From Anoplopoma fimbria (taxonomy: Eukaryota > Chordata > Actinopteri > Perciformes > Anoplopomatidae), in NCBI RefSeq assembly GCF_027596085.1, contig NC_072462.1, forward strand, positions 18,960,421 to 19,024,420: a stretch of DNA of 64,000 nt. Reading direction: 5' to 3'. Every line of letters starts with the position of its first letter. Within the stretch, counting starts at the first letter, position 1. The notes beneath the pieces are model-generated. The model was not told the origin of the DNA, made no database searches, and saw only the letters and a list, made by a program, of their open reading frames with translations. A program made the translations under genes and the position numbers. Below, piece after piece: positions 23,974 to 37,593 of this stretch.

Positions 23974-26900
23974 ACAACATTTTTTATTTGTTCACTAACA
24001 GTGCTGATAGGGTTGAACTTAACTTAAGAATTTTTTTTCACGTTGTCTGACCAACAACAGCGGACCAAATTAAAGGGAAAAAAGTTTTACCATGATTCTC
24101 TTCATGATAATAAATTACATAATAAACAGCCAGTATCCTGGTGAATATCCTACTGCTGCAAAGTGCTGAATAATTTAGAGTCAGAGATGGTGGAGAGAAT
24201 TACTCAGCAATTCTGTCTCCTGGAAATTACTTTTTATATATGACCAATTTACCCTCATTACCCTACAGTTTTTTGTCAACATAATGGCAATATGCTTAAT
24301 GAACAGATCTGTTAAGGGACTCATGAGTTTCACGATCTCTGGCCTCCTGCCATTTGTATGCCAACCATCCACACTGACCACCACCCTATGTCTTGCTTTT
24401 GGAACAAGCAAATAGCACCCTATTCCCTGAAAACACCATTGCCAGTGAACATGATCCAGGCATAATCCAGTCAATTGAATTTCCCTCACAATGTAGTCCA
24501 AAACAAATTAGCAATATGTGAATCTTATTTTATGGGTCAGGGTCTATATCACAATATAGCCAAAACATAGAAGAACAAGGTGAGAGCTTTGCTCCCATCC
24601 TAAACTAAATATGACACAATTCGGAAAAGGGCAACTTGACAAATACATTTTTAATAAGTGAGAAATGTAGACAATCCTAAAAAGCAGGGGTATTATTTAC
24701 ACAAAAATAAAATTAGTGTAAATGTAACCAATATCAAAAAAATATAACACAACCAAACATCAAACCACATGTATCATCCCCAAGTCTAAAATGGCCTAAT
24801 GTTTGACTCTACCCACAACACTTTGAGTCCAGCTCCTGAAAAACTCGCCAATCCACCTCCAGCTGACTTCCACCCTGTTGACCAAACTCCCTGGGGAAAG
24901 TAAGCTGGAGACAAAACAATCTGAGATCAGACACCAAAACCCACAGCCTTTGGGAATTTATTCTCTGACAAAGAGTCTTGGGAAGTCAGACTTTCTGTTA
25001 CTTATCTTGAAATAGGGCCACCAACAAGTCAAGCGTGTGTCATCTTTCAGTAACTTAAGTGTTGGTGAATTGCACAAAAAATGCCTGGGTGTGTTAGATA
25101 AAACATGGGCTACATTTAGGTGAACCTTTGGGTGACATATAATGAATAAGGAGTTTATCTCAATTTTGTGCCTTTCTCAACCTTTAAAGCTTCACAAAGG
25201 CAACGGCCCTGTCTTTGATTTCAAAGAACAAACATTGCTTTAGTGTTGGTTAAAGTGGGTCTTTCCACTGAAAAAGTGATATGGAGCGGGCTAAAAGTCC
25301 AAGGATGCTTTTTAAATTAAATTCAACTCAACAAATGGAGTTAAATGATCAAAGCTATTGAGGTTTGAGGTGAGAAATTCAGACCCATATTACAAAGCTG
25401 GATTTTTTCCTAAACTCTACCAATTATCTGCATATTAATTGCATTCCTGCATATTAAAATATACATATGTTAAGTATTCCTGATGTTTTTGAAAGCTTCT
25501 TTATCCTGAACACATATGGTGAAACTCAATAAATCAAAATATTGTTACTACTTTAATTAATGGACAGCCAGTTAAATTAGAAAATAGTTAGTTGGTCCTT
25601 TTAATTAACATTGCAAAAGCCCAATAAAATACCAATTTATCGAAGAACTTATCTCCTCCTTTACTTATCATAGCAATTAACACAGGGTAAATATTCTAAT
25701 TAAAACTTAATTAAATTATTACAATGAACAGAATACACGTTAAAAAAATACAAGGTCAGACAAATAAAAAAGAGGGATATCCATTTCGGAACTTACTCCA
25801 CTTGGTGTAATATGAGTCAGTAAGTTAGCAGTCTATGGATGGGTGATCCACAGTCTGCTACAAAATAGTTAATTTTATTTCTGAAAGACTGCAGAGTGCA
25901 GACTTCATTCTCTCTGCTCTGTCAAAAATGAATGCCTTTCCCGGCGGGACAGGTGGGAGTCGTAATAGAATGCAGACACAGTAATGGAACATAGTAATAT
26001 CAAATGGTTCCATTTCATAACAATGGCATCCAACCCAGGAGGTGAAGATTCTCTCAGCCTGAGCTGAGCAGATGAGCAGGCATATTTAAAGTAATAGCTG
26101 GGCAAGTTAAAGGTCTAATGGCAATAACCCCATATCAAACCGAGTTACTAATTTTATCAGCTCCTCCAGATGAGAGCTTCACTTTTTGATTGCAGAGACG
26201 TCTTCCTGAGCACCAAGATCATGACCCTCGTCCAAACCTCCATGTGTGAATGTAAAAGCTACTGATGAAGTGACTCTCATCCCATGACTGCCCTTACTTT
26301 CTGATTTCGAGGAAGCAGTGCTGCAATGACCTTACTCTCTGGGGCTCAGGTAACGATATAGCTGAAGAAAGTCAAACTGGGGGATGTCAGCCTTGTTATT
26401 TTTCAGCATTTCAAACTGAGACTCCTGCTGACTTATAAAGGTTGACTGGCCTCAATAATGACATGGACCCTGATGGTCACCAGCATGAACAGAAGACTAG
26501 AATGAAAACACGTTTTCTCTTTTAGATCCATTGAAACTATGAGATTTTGGTTTGAGTATGTTCTTGAAATGGACAAAATGGTAATATCGCTTAAAATGTC
26601 ATGCATGTCAGTGCAACTGCCCTGAAATAAGCACTATATCTTGGATTACTGTAAGGTATTTGTGGGCAATACAAAAAGGACAACAGGCAGCCTCAAAACT
26701 TACCAAATAGTTGAACTACCTATCTGACGTGTACACAACTAAATTCCCAAAGGTAGCTAAATATAATTGCACATCCATCGAAGTGGATCACATATACACC
26801 CTGTGTATGTTTGGATTTCGAAAAACCCAACATTCGAAGCGAGAGCGGATAGGCCCATTTATCAAATGGGAAAATGATTACAGCTGAAATTCAAGGATGT

Positions 26901-29453
26901 TATATACCCCTGATATAACTCAGCAAGTTGGCTGGATAGGTAAACAAACCGCAGAACATGGTCTCTAATGACAGCTAGAAAACTCTGCGAGGGAAAAGAT
27001 AAATAAGACCAAAAATAGAACAAATATCAAACAGCTAGGCCGATGTGGAATTAGGTTTGAGAGAACAGAAATGGGAGCCTTTTTATTTTAATTTCCTTAG
27101 AGAAAGCAAAGCAATATTGCTGACAAACCATGACATATAAAAACTCATGAAGAATGACATTTGTGTACCATGCATACAATACAGTGCATTGAGTTTAAGA
27201 CTAATATGCACTTCACATTATAAATAACAAACCACATGCTTATTTTAATGTTACTGACCCCAAAATACACATAGGATGGAAATATCTGCAAAAGCAAAGC
27301 TAAATAATGAATTATTCCTCTCCCTTGTGCTTTCAGTGATGAATCATTGTCATTACCTGGAGTGAACAGAGAAGAGGAGTAATCTCCAGAACAGTATATA
27401 TTCATCTTTAAGACTTCAGGCATAAATAATAGATTATGATATTTTCTATACACTTGTTCTGAGCTACAGGTATCCAACATTAAACAGAATATTTCTGTGG
27501 TTTCGGGCTTTGGATATACTGTAAGAGGCGCCTTTGCACACAGATGAAGAATCTAGTCATTACTGGAGAACATGCTGTGCCTTTATGAATTCACAGTATA
27601 AACATTGACCCATCCAGTGTATTCATGTTAGCCGCACATGGGTTAGTGATGGGCTGGAGTTATGGCAGCATAGCAACCAAAGATTCTTTTACTGTTCAAA
27701 TCCAAGATACGCAGAGCTAAAGTTTGATCAAATATTTCACAAGGTTCATAAATGACTGGTTATCGGAAGTGGAATTAGGCTTTCCATCACTGTCAGTGCT
27801 GTGTTATGCATCCTGCTGTCCTTTCCTATTTTTGTATGAGCATGCATCAAAACAATGTCCTATCATTTGTGGAGGATTGATGGTCCAATAAAGTCTCAAA
27901 CTTGATCACAATTAAGTACAATTCATGTTGAGTGATGCACTCTTATTTTTTGCCTCTCACATGACCAAAAAGTATGCAATATGGATGATATTTTGCACGC
28001 ACTCATTAGGAAGTAAGCAATTTGCTTGTCTTGGAAAGCTTTTACACATTTTCCAAATTTGCAAAAAAAAACAAAAAACATCTTTCCAAACTTTAAAAAC
28101 ACTTACATTAGAATATAGCATTACACCTCCTCATACTCATTGGGGAAGTCAAAAATATAATGTATTTTATATAATATAAAACATTCCATATCTATAGTAT
28201 AGGCACACACTATGATAACATTATGCCTAAGAGTGTGTATGTGTGCAAAGATAACTGTACCAACTGGCGAGGGGACAATAGCAAGTTTTAGTGTGACAGT
28301 CCTTCCTGCCTTTCACACTGCTTTACAATTCATGGCTGTAATAGGAAAAGCTTTTGATATTACAGTTGCATGGCTTCAAAAAGTTGCTTCATGTTACAGT
28401 GAGAAGTCTGCAACGCTGCAGAATTAATCGCAGCCTTTTCTTCAACAGTGAAGATCGAGTCTCTCCACCGGTGAGAGTGTCTGACATTAGGGAATACATG
28501 AAAAATTCATAAGCTCTATCTCCCTGCTGGACCCTTGGCATTTTGTTGGCAATTCAATGCCTTCGAAAGTAAGATTACAGAAAGGTCTCACCGGCTTTGT
28601 TAGTCTGGTTTTTCACTGTAAGTTAAAATACTGATGTGTAAACAAATTATATTGTCAGAATATAATATCAGACACCACAGAAGCTCTGACAAAGACTTTC
28701 ACTAAGTCTGCCTCTAGATATTGCACAACAAAAGGAAAGGAGGATAGGATCAATGTGAAGCAAAACAGTCCATGTTGCATTCAGTACCTGACTGACATGT
28801 CAATATTAATGTAAACTTAACAGGGATGTCTCTGCTTTGAACTGTTTCAAGTTCATGTTTTTCTTAGGTAGGAATGCTAATTTCAAACCATTCATCTGGG
28901 GGGAAATGAGGTTCAGGAGTCCTTTATGTGGTGCTCTCTTCAAGTTGGAAAACCAGCACCTGATGCCCTCCCCTGGGTGCCCATGGCAGCATGCAGGAAC
29001 CACCATCAGCCATTGAGATGATGGAAATCTGGTCCCCTTAATTTCCCAAATGTTCTCCCAAGATATGCATACAAGTATCTGAATGGAAATGTGCAGACCT
29101 TGGATTCAGAGAATGTCCAACAAAGAGGTCCATTCTTATGCATGTTGGCATGTGTGTAACAGTCCTTTTGCAAGTGAGGCCCTCACTGTTTGTATCTGAA
29201 TGTTGTTGCATGGCCTGTTTAACTTAGAGGAAGACTGATGACCTACCATCATTCCCAACACAACCAAAGATTTATATTTACACAATAAAAAAAAACTCAT
29301 TACACTTATTGTTACTAATATTACATTTACACTCATTATATTGGATATAATTATATTACCTTGCACATCAGCATGATGTCCCAAGATCACGCATTAATTG
29401 CGGGATCACATATCATATGAAATCTTTGAGTAATGAGTTTGTGTATGGGAAAC
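23974..29453. other. No gene seen; AT-rich unique DNA
   Basis: The longest frames are 24181-24501 (minus, 106 codons) and 27145-27480 (minus, 111 codons), neither recognisable. The stretch 28430-28620 is non-repetitive with balanced composition. This is the largest block here without a repeat that I recognise. Confidence 0.45.
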
Positions 29454-29463
29454 CAGTGGCGGA
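29454..29463 (+). mobile_element. Possible hAT-type terminal motif
   Basis: CAGTGGCGGA is a common outer end of fish hAT-type elements. It is followed by CCAATCGG and about 240 bases of balanced composition, including a 69-codon plus frame at 29488-29697. I found no matching inverted end nearby, so this could be chance or a truncated element. Confidence 0.25.
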
Positions 29464-32400
29464 CCAATCGGTAGCTATGGCCGTGCTTTGGTGTCTGCAA
29501 GACGACACTGTTCATTAAAAACAACAATGGGTGCTCCTGAAGAGGTTAGCGGAGATGCTGCAGTAGCATTAGATACATCAGTTGAAAGCCCCATACGTTG
29601 CAAACAGCCGCAAACGGGGCCTCCTCGATTGCTGATGCATGGGGACACTGACCAACCGTTGGTTTTTAAAGAGTTGGCAGTGAGAACGGGATATTAACAT
29701 ACATTTTTTAAATTCGATTTTTTTATGAATTTGCAAATTGGAATCAATCACTTTCTTCTGTCTTTGCATTTCTTTCACTCTTTTTTCATTTCTTTCACTT
29801 TCTCTACATCATTTGTTCACATTTTATTTTTCCTGTTTTGTTATTGCTCTGCCTAATCGTATTTCCGTCATTACTTGCCTCTTACGCTTTTCCCTTTTCA
29901 ATTTGCTAGGCGTTATTTGCATGTTAAGAACACTGGTGCTAAAGGTGTTCAGAGCAGATTTCTGCAATTTTAAACATTTGCATGAGTTCTTCCTTTGAGA
30001 AAATCAGGTTCACACCAGCTTATTATTCTCTGATTGCTCTTTGCAAAGTGGAACACATACTGGACATGCTGACCCCAGATCTGCTTGTGAGTGTTTTCTG
30101 GAAAGTAGTTTGGGACCTTAAAATAAAATAAAAAATGTTGTTAATAAGTCTATTTATCAAATCTAGCATTACTTACCGGAGGCAGTTGCATAATTCTTTG
30201 GCAACAGGTCAAATAAAAGCCTTAGCTTCAGTGATAGATAGCTTTTGTAATATAATTACTGCCAACCAACCCACACAGGGATCATTCATAACCAGATAGA
30301 GAAGTTAAGTGAATAGATTGCAGTTTTGTCCAATGTGTCTTTGAACAGTTTAAACACGTATGAAATATTAATTAGATCTGAGTTTTATAATAGTAACTTG
30401 CATATAAACATCAAGTTATTCTTGACTAGACATTTCCACCACCCGCAAGGATGAATGTAGGATGACAAATCCTTACAAATCAAGGCAAGAATCCTCCTCA
30501 AGACTTTTAACACACCCTTTTATATGCAGGTAATACTTTTACCTGCCTTTGTGCCTAGTCTTGCTTGAGGGTGAAGTCAGTCAAGGGGATGAAATAAGTG
30601 AGCCAAAGACAGTGATCAGAGTCAACACATTTCTTCTATAAAGACAAAAAGAAGTGAGTCTGGCCTGGAGCAGGGGGAAAAAAACTGCTTTTCTACATCT
30701 CCACATCTCTTCCCTGGTGGTAAGATGCAAAATACGCTGTCAGACATGGACATACACTGACACTGGCAAATAAACTGCTGCTGAATTTAAATATTTGTCT
30801 TTTTTCCTAGTTCAGATAAAAACCCTAGAGGGATAGCGGTGCAGGCTGTGATAATTTTAACTACTGATCTAATCTCAGCAAAGGACTGAAGTGTTTGAAA
30901 CAGAAGAAGAAATAAAGTTACTTTTATATTCAGTCTTTACAACTATGCCAATCATTCTTCAGACACACCTTCAGGCAGCTAAAGCGTGTGTTTTATTTCG
31001 CCACACATGTGCTGCTGGTCCGGTGTGTTCAATGAACACACTGCATGGAATTTCCAGATATTCACAATAGCCCACTGCTTCAAATCAGAGATATCAGATT
31101 AGGATTAACTGTTTCCATTGTGAAAAAAGTTGGTGCGTGGAGCTTTCAGAATTTAGAGAATGTGTATTGAACCTTGAAACATCTGAGAGATCCTTTCAAA
31201 GATAAGGCTTTTGTGCATTTTATCAGACTGAATCATTGTCTCCATCCACCCTGCTGTGTTCTGTAGTCCCAATTAAAAAAAACAACTTAATATCCAGCCC
31301 AGTTTTTACTCTCTACAATCAGCTTGAGGGGCTGCAGGCTTTGCTGCAAGTCCCAACTGGGTGCTACAATCAAGAGCCTTTAAAATCAGCCCTCTAATTG
31401 TCTTCATATACAGAAGATCCAGCCAGACGTCCTGAACACAATATGTTGTTTCATGACTCCATCAATGTATTTTGTTAAGGGGAAAAATAGGCTTTTATAT
31501 AGTTTTAGCACGATGAGGAATAGTAGTATTTAGTTTGTGTACTCATTTTACAGATTGTAAAAGTATCAACCTGTAAAATAGCATTGGGCTGCACAACCTG
31601 AGAGAAGACCTTAAATATGAATTGTTCTTCAGAAACGAATGTTTAAACAACATTTCCCTTCCAGGTTACATCCCAACATAAATTGGGAGGGATAAAACAA
31701 TAACCAGTGGGGTTATGCATTCTGTTAAGAGTTAAGGCACTAGACATTTGCAAACGAGAAAAACTTTGAATGCTGAAGTCCTTTCTTTGATCACAGTTAA
31801 TACGTCTCTAAGAGGATTAAACTGTCATATTAGATAGATTTGCCTCTGAGGGGATAAATATAAATCCTCCCAGTCTCAGCAGTGAAATCTGTAACCTTTT
31901 GCATCCTGCCACACATAGCAGCATTTCTGAAAAATGCAAACCCTCCGCATTAGGTTTGCCGTTTGCCTTGTCATGCATTATACAGCATGTCAGAAATCAC
32001 TGGTGACAAGAGGGTAAAGGATTTATAGCCCCACCAAAAATATTTGGCATTAATATTTCATGTTTGCATAAAAGTGTATTGTACAATCATATCCAACCAC
32101 AATGGCATTGTTCTATTGTTACCTTCCTGACAACCCAGTACACAAAGCCTGTCTTTCATTAATTTCTAGATCAGATAAACCTGCTTTAATATCAACAGTT
32201 CAACGTGATCTCATCCATATTCATAGTATTTTACTTCATAGGCAGAAACTCCCACCATTACTATAATGACTTTGGGGGCAGCCTTTTGCATAGTTTCTTG
32301 GCGCTGAAGGTTTGCACATGCTTAACAATGTGAAATGCTGAGGGCAAATGCTTTAGCGATGGTATTTGACGCCCTGGTAGTGAGACTTGGCTGATGAGTG

Positions 32401-33149
32401 GGGAGGGAGAATAGACATTGACAAAACAATCTCACCTCAAAATAAAATGAACCCTAAATGGACCAGAAGTCCATAAAGTGCTCCAAAATTGAAATGGGCT
32501 ATATCTACACTTTCATAATGGCTGGAAAACTCCCTGAACATACAGAAAACTCTCAAACTAAAACAGCTACTACATGGACTTTGAAGCAATATTGTGTTGT
32601 CAACTGATGTTTCCGTTGTCAAGATTTCACTTTACATCTTACATCCATTACATCTTAACCACCTGATAATTTCTTCATACTACATTTATTGCTGCTTTCA
32701 TACTTTTTACATTAATGGCGGATATATCAAACTAGGAGGGAGGGTATTCACTGGTTTTGGCTATGTCTGGAAAAAGCATATTAATTGACAAAGGGGCCAC
32801 AGCTGATAACAGTTGGGTTGTGGCAGCCTTGACACATATTTCTCCTCCTCACATTTGAATAGGCTGTAGATTCAGATCAGGAAAAAAAACAGTGCTTGGC
32901 CCCCAGAAAAGAGCATCTGGCTAGTTATTGTATATCAACCCAATCAGATAAACCCCCTCTGAGAGTGGCAAGTCTGGAAAGACAGGAGGCAACAAGGACA
33001 AATGTCTTGGTGCTCCAGGTGCCACTTATTTAGGGGGAAGACAGTTCAGGTTGGAGAGTTCTGGGGAGGCGAGTGGATTTGCTGGGATTAGTCAGAGGCT
33101 TAATGAACCTTCTGGCCTCCAATCATTATTTCTCAAAGAGCCTTTATAC
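29464..33149. other. No gene seen; unique DNA
   Basis: T-rich plus frame 29738-29998 is low complexity. The stretch 31860-32060 is non-repetitive, with ATTA/TAAT cores and GCATTAATATTTCATG, possibly regulatory. No RNA gene or repeat that I can name. Confidence 0.45.
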
Positions 33150-33330
33150 CATCTCAGGTTAAACAATGTGTGAAATTGATTTATAAATATTAATGGCCTA
33201 TCTAATGAAACCCCGCTAATCCACCTGGATTTTGTTTGCGGGTCTGTTGTGGATCAGATGCTTTGAGCCGGCTCCTTCCGGCTGTTTATCTCAGGTGTTC
33301 ATAATGAGCAACTGATCAATGCACTGATTA
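33150..33330. promoter_or_regulatory. Candidate noncoding regulatory block
   Basis: Contains AATATTAATGGCC, CTATCTAATGAAACC, CCGCTAATCCACC (a CTAATCC bicoid/OTX-type word) and CATAATGAGC. A small imperfect inverted repeat sits at GAGCCGGCTCCTTCCGGCT. No open frame. Composition resembles enhancers; no direct proof. Confidence 0.25.
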
Positions 33331-33471
33331 AATCTCAACAAAGATATATTTAGCTTTTTATCAGCCTCTTATCGCTGCCATAGAGGCTTTGGGGTTCTGT
33401 CTCCAGATGAGGCATAATTACATGCACACAGGCTGGGTCTGCCACACAACCATTCTTTGCTGAAAGGCTTG

Positions 33472-33485
33472 ACTGTAGGGGGCTG
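33472..33485 (+). promoter_or_regulatory. CTCF-like motif, 11/14 match
   Basis: ACTGTAGGGGGCTG on the plus strand keeps the SYAGRGGGC core and misses the consensus at the first base, at the A of CCA and at the base after the core. Weaker than the sites at 14.5 and 16.3 kb. Confidence 0.3.
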
Positions 33486-33486
33486 C

Positions 33487-36400
33487 TTTTCCAGAGAATG
33501 GCTAATTGGTGAAGAAAAATGATATACACAATTCTAAATCTTAACATCAACCTTTTAAAAAATATATATTTTAAGCAATTTCATCACTGTCTTGGACCCA
33601 TTATGCTTTAGCCAGCCTGTAAAACTACACTCAACTTGTACAACAGCTTAATTCACACAAATATGGGCCTCTAGCTAAAATGCAGGCTGAAAAGGAGGAA
33701 TTCTAAACTTTTATTTTGCTACCATCATCACAACTATTTAAAGGTAAAACCATTTTAATAATCAGCAGAACATTCCCCTGACTATATCGACCTTTTCCTG
33801 TGGCCTTTTCCCGTGAAGAATTGAAATGCTGTGAGACAGCAGCTCTTAGCAGGATTAAATTGGTGCTGAGTAAAGCCCGTTTTATCCTGACCAGCGCCTC
33901 AGGATGTATGGATGATACCATGAAGGCTGGACTTGGCATTTCACTCCCTGAGTTGCAGGTTCAAGATCTTTCAGCACAGCAAATATTTGTGACCTTACAG
34001 ACAACTAAAGAGCTTTTAACTCCTTTTAATGAGAGGAAAATGTCACGGTAGATGCGCTGCAATTACAGTACAGCTATGCCATGTTATTGATTTCCATTTG
34101 CACGAATTATGAGTCTTCCAGTATCAGGCAAAGGGAAAATCAGAAAGAATCAGAGGCAGAAATGCAAACAAACAATGCAAACAAACAACAGATAAATAGA
34201 CCAACAGATGAATGGAAACAGATAGCAGGGAGGCATATAAGGAAACGTATCGTTTTTTTTAGAAGACAGGCTCTGATTGCTATTCAACATAGAAATGATC
34301 CAAAAAACAGTTTAGTAGCAGTGACTGAGCTATGGTCAGTGACCAGCAAAGATCTCATTCTTGACCTTAAACAGGATGGAGTTTAAGGGAATGGCAGCTT
34401 AATGGACTCAGACAGAAGCTACAGTGTTTGGCAGGATAGTTCAGTCATTCAGTTTTATTGTCTTGAATTTTTATGACTGGCGATAGAAGTTGACTTCATG
34501 GCCTGATGTCTTGTTCAACAGCTGTGAGCTGTGGCTGAAAGAAAAGGGGTTTTTCATTTGCATAAAATAATCTCATTTTACAGAGTAACATATTAGAGAA
34601 TATAGGACAGATCATTTAGAACATCCATTAGTTTAATTTCATGTTTTAGACCATCTTAGCATAGGCCAGTTAAGAGGTATCATCAGAAATAACGATAATA
34701 GCACATTTCATTCAGCAATTAAGAACTGAATTATTGAACTTAATAAGAACAACTAAGTCAGGCCAATAGCATACATAATTTAGAGTAAAATAATTACAGA
34801 TGTGTGGGAAGTAGTTGGTAGCGAAAGTTTTAACAAGAGATGTGATGAAGAAGTTCAGGGCTATTATTCACCAGATGACATATTTCTACCACAGTCATAT
34901 ATTTTGATTATTCATGCATTTACACTTATCATATTTCACAGTCCATATTCAATAGGGATATGAAAATGCAATATTGCCTGAGAAATGGCACTGCTCTGAC
35001 AGTCACACAGCACACAGAGTGAGACCGACTTCCAACAAAAACAGAGACTTTAGATGTCTGACGTAATACAAAACAGTTCCAATGGCACTCATTACTGAAG
35101 ACAGTGAGCTGTAATACATAATGAGCACACATGCATGATAGTGGAGTGGTTTGATATGTTTCTATAGGGAATTATGATGCATTTTTTCCCACCTTGAAAA
35201 CTTATCCCACCTTGAAAAAGACTGAATCGGCTGTTCTACAAATGATCAACTTTACAGCCCCTTTCAGGCCTATAGGTGACACTCAAAAGACATTTTTTCT
35301 TAAGACCATTACTTTAACCTCATGAAAAATGACTTACTGTCTTGCGCCCACATTCTATTACATCATATTTACAAAGCAGCCAGCATATGGTGTCTCTTCA
35401 CAGCTGCGGCTGATGGGAATATTCGACTGAAGAATTAATTTACCACTTTGGTTCGACTCCCTTTGACAAGCGTGAAAGCTTGTTTTGTAGCTGAGTGTAA
35501 AAGCAACAGAGGTGAAGTTCAGCTGTAACACTCTGTGGCAAATTGATTATATATGTGGAAGCAATGAGGTACCTGTTCAGAGTATTGATTGGGAGACCTG
35601 CCTTTACTTTAATGACCAGACAAATGTTCAGAGCTTGAGCTCCTGAATCCCAAATCGCCCTTGAGGCCCTAATGTTAGAATAATAAGATAGGAGGTCAGA
35701 CACATTCTGTGTTTCATCTTACTGTTTATGTGTTTCCGCAGTCATGTGGCCACATATTGCTTTCCCGGTCCCCCCCTCTTATTTCTTTCCTATCTCAGAG
35801 CAAATTGGAGCTTGGTGATTCAATGTTATTTGGTATTAGCCCATGTCCCTCTTTGAATCTCATTTTAGGTCTCCCAGTATGCTGAACTAACATGCTTTGT
35901 CATAAAAATAATGTCACCAAATGGCTTCTGTAATTTGTTATGCACTGCAATTTGTTTGTTGCCAGCTTTGTGAAAGTGGCATGCAAATTATTCCTCCCCT
36001 TCTGTTTCGGAGCAAAGCTGACAGGCACAGATGTGAAATACATTGAGAGCATTAAGCCTCCAGCCTCACTTCTTTCTCCTCCTCCTTTACCTCTGCCAGC
36101 AGTTAGTGAGAAATTATCACTTGTGTGGATTGGCTCTGGTTGCTGCAAGCCATCATATAGACAGGCCAATAATGTGGATATGATTCCAGAGTTCGCCACC
36201 TGGACTAGAAAGGATGGGAAGGAACAGTGGAGGCAATGAACAGGTGAAAAGAAAGGGGGACAGGGATGGGAAGATGCAAGGAAGTTGAGAGGAGACCTGA
36301 GGGAGGGCATAATTGCATTTCTGTGGAGCCATGGCCCCCAGGCTCCGTCTGGGCCCTTAGGCAACAGAAGTGGCATCTGCTCAGGGCAACAGTAAAAGGT

Positions 36401-36659
36401 AGGAGACCCATACAATGCTGAGGAGACTGAGGGGCACTATTGATTAAAGCTATCATTTCATCCAGTTTTTCTGCATTGAAGTTTTTCCACAGCAGTGATT
36501 ATTGAAGAGCAGCCCGGTCGAAGTGTTTGGTCAAATACAGACGCTTTGTCACATCGGGGCTTTCAGCCACCAAATTAAAATGAACCCCTTCCACGGCAAT
36601 ATTAGATGCTCAGAGCAAGTGCTCCAGCGTTCTTAATGTACATATGGAACTGAAATTAT
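33487..36659. other. No gene seen; contains the longest open frame of the window
   Basis: Frames at 33703-34386 overlap on both strands. At 35900-36456 the DNA is GC-richer and open on both strands (171 codons minus at 35900-36415; 99 codons plus at 35940-36239; 83 codons minus at 36205-36456). None shows a domain or signal that I know. See findings. Confidence 0.4.
35188..35218. repeat. Two-copy tandem repeat, 18-bp period
   Basis: CCCACCTTGAAAA at 35188-35200 and again at 35206-35218. Confidence 0.95.
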
Positions 36660-36990
36660 AAAACAAACATACTTATTCTAACCCAAACCATGATCTTTTC
36701 CTAAAGGGATGCCAAGGGGTACCCAGTTCGTTAAAAAAAAGGATGCAAAGGGGTCCTGACCAAGCGTGCCACTACAACCGAAACAATTTATTGTAGGTGC
36801 CACCACTAAAGTAAACTATTTGGGTTTAGGTTTAGGCAACAAACCTACTTTGTTTGATTTAGGAAAGACTAGATCATGGTTTGGGTTTGGATAACTTATG
36901 TAAAAAAACAAAACAACAATGACATATGATTTCACATGGGACACAAACTAGATGAAAGTCTAGTATTTGACCCATTCATCAACACTGACC
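36660..36990. mobile_element. Family P foldback element, copy 4
   Basis: The left arm TAACCCAAACCATGATC (start 36679) is inverted relative to the right arm GATCATGGTTTGGGTTTGG (36872-36890). The arms, taken with their flanking CCTAAA and TTTAGGAAA words, pair over about 27 bases with a three-base insertion on the right. The right side continues with CACATGGGACACAAAC and TTTGACCCATTCATC, as in the 11.7 and 62.2 kb copies. A near-duplicate GGATGCCAAGGGG / GGATGCAAAGGGG lies between the arms. No transposase. Confidence 0.55.
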
Positions 36991-37324
36991 TCTTCCCTTC
37001 ATTGATTAAAATATATATTTTTAAATAAGGGAATTTGTGTGTCCACCTCATTATTTTATCCTAATTGGCATTCCATTGGCAATGTCTCAATGTATTGTGC
37101 TGTTTAGAGGACGTGGTCATTTAACATGTTTCTGTGACATCAGGCTGTCCGTATGTGACGAGTTGGAAATAAGAACAGGTAAGGCAGGAGGAAAGTCAAA
37201 AAGAAGAGAAAATCATCCAGTGTCCATATGACAAGACATAGTGGAAAACAATATCCATACCACCAAAAACAAGTGATGGTTTCATCACTTTCTAAAACAG
37301 TGGGCATTAGTATGCTGCTTTGTC

Positions 37325-37593
37325 AGCCTTCAGGCATGTTGGATGGCTTTCACAAGATTTTGAAACCTTTGCTCTGATGTGATGAGTGATAACGCCTGTG
37401 CTGGCAGTCGGTTCTCATTCATCCCAAAGGTGTTCAAAGGGATGGAGGTCAGACAGCTATGCATGCTTGCCAAGTTCTTCCTCTATAAACACAGAAAAAC
37501 CATTTCCATGAACCACAATTTTGCTGTTTTGTTGAAACAGGAAAACCAGTTCTTGACAGGGCAATCCACTTAGTTTTGGTCTTACAGTGTATT
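37325..37593 (-). pseudogene. Tc1/mariner transposase fossil
   Basis: Read on the minus strand, the DNA encodes the remains of a Tc1-type DDE transposase. LFQQN (the family's LFQxDN region, here lacking the catalytic D) is followed about 30 codons later by SDLHPFEHLWDE (codons at 37453-37418), matching the family signature PDLNPIEHLWDE. A stop at 37415-37417 comes directly after it, and another interrupts the frame between the two motifs. Everything upstream of the second catalytic region is missing. The right side ends near TTTTGGTCTTACAGTGTA, which resembles a Tc1 terminus. Tc1 elements move by cut and paste; this one cannot. The 64-codon plus frame at 37379-37573 is antisense to it. Confidence 0.8.

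Noticed and set aside
24181..24501. 106-codon minus frame
   Set aside because: No recognisable domain or supporting context; length is within chance for the window.
27145..27480. 111-codon minus frame
   Set aside because: Mixed composition with no motif; nothing around it looks like a gene.
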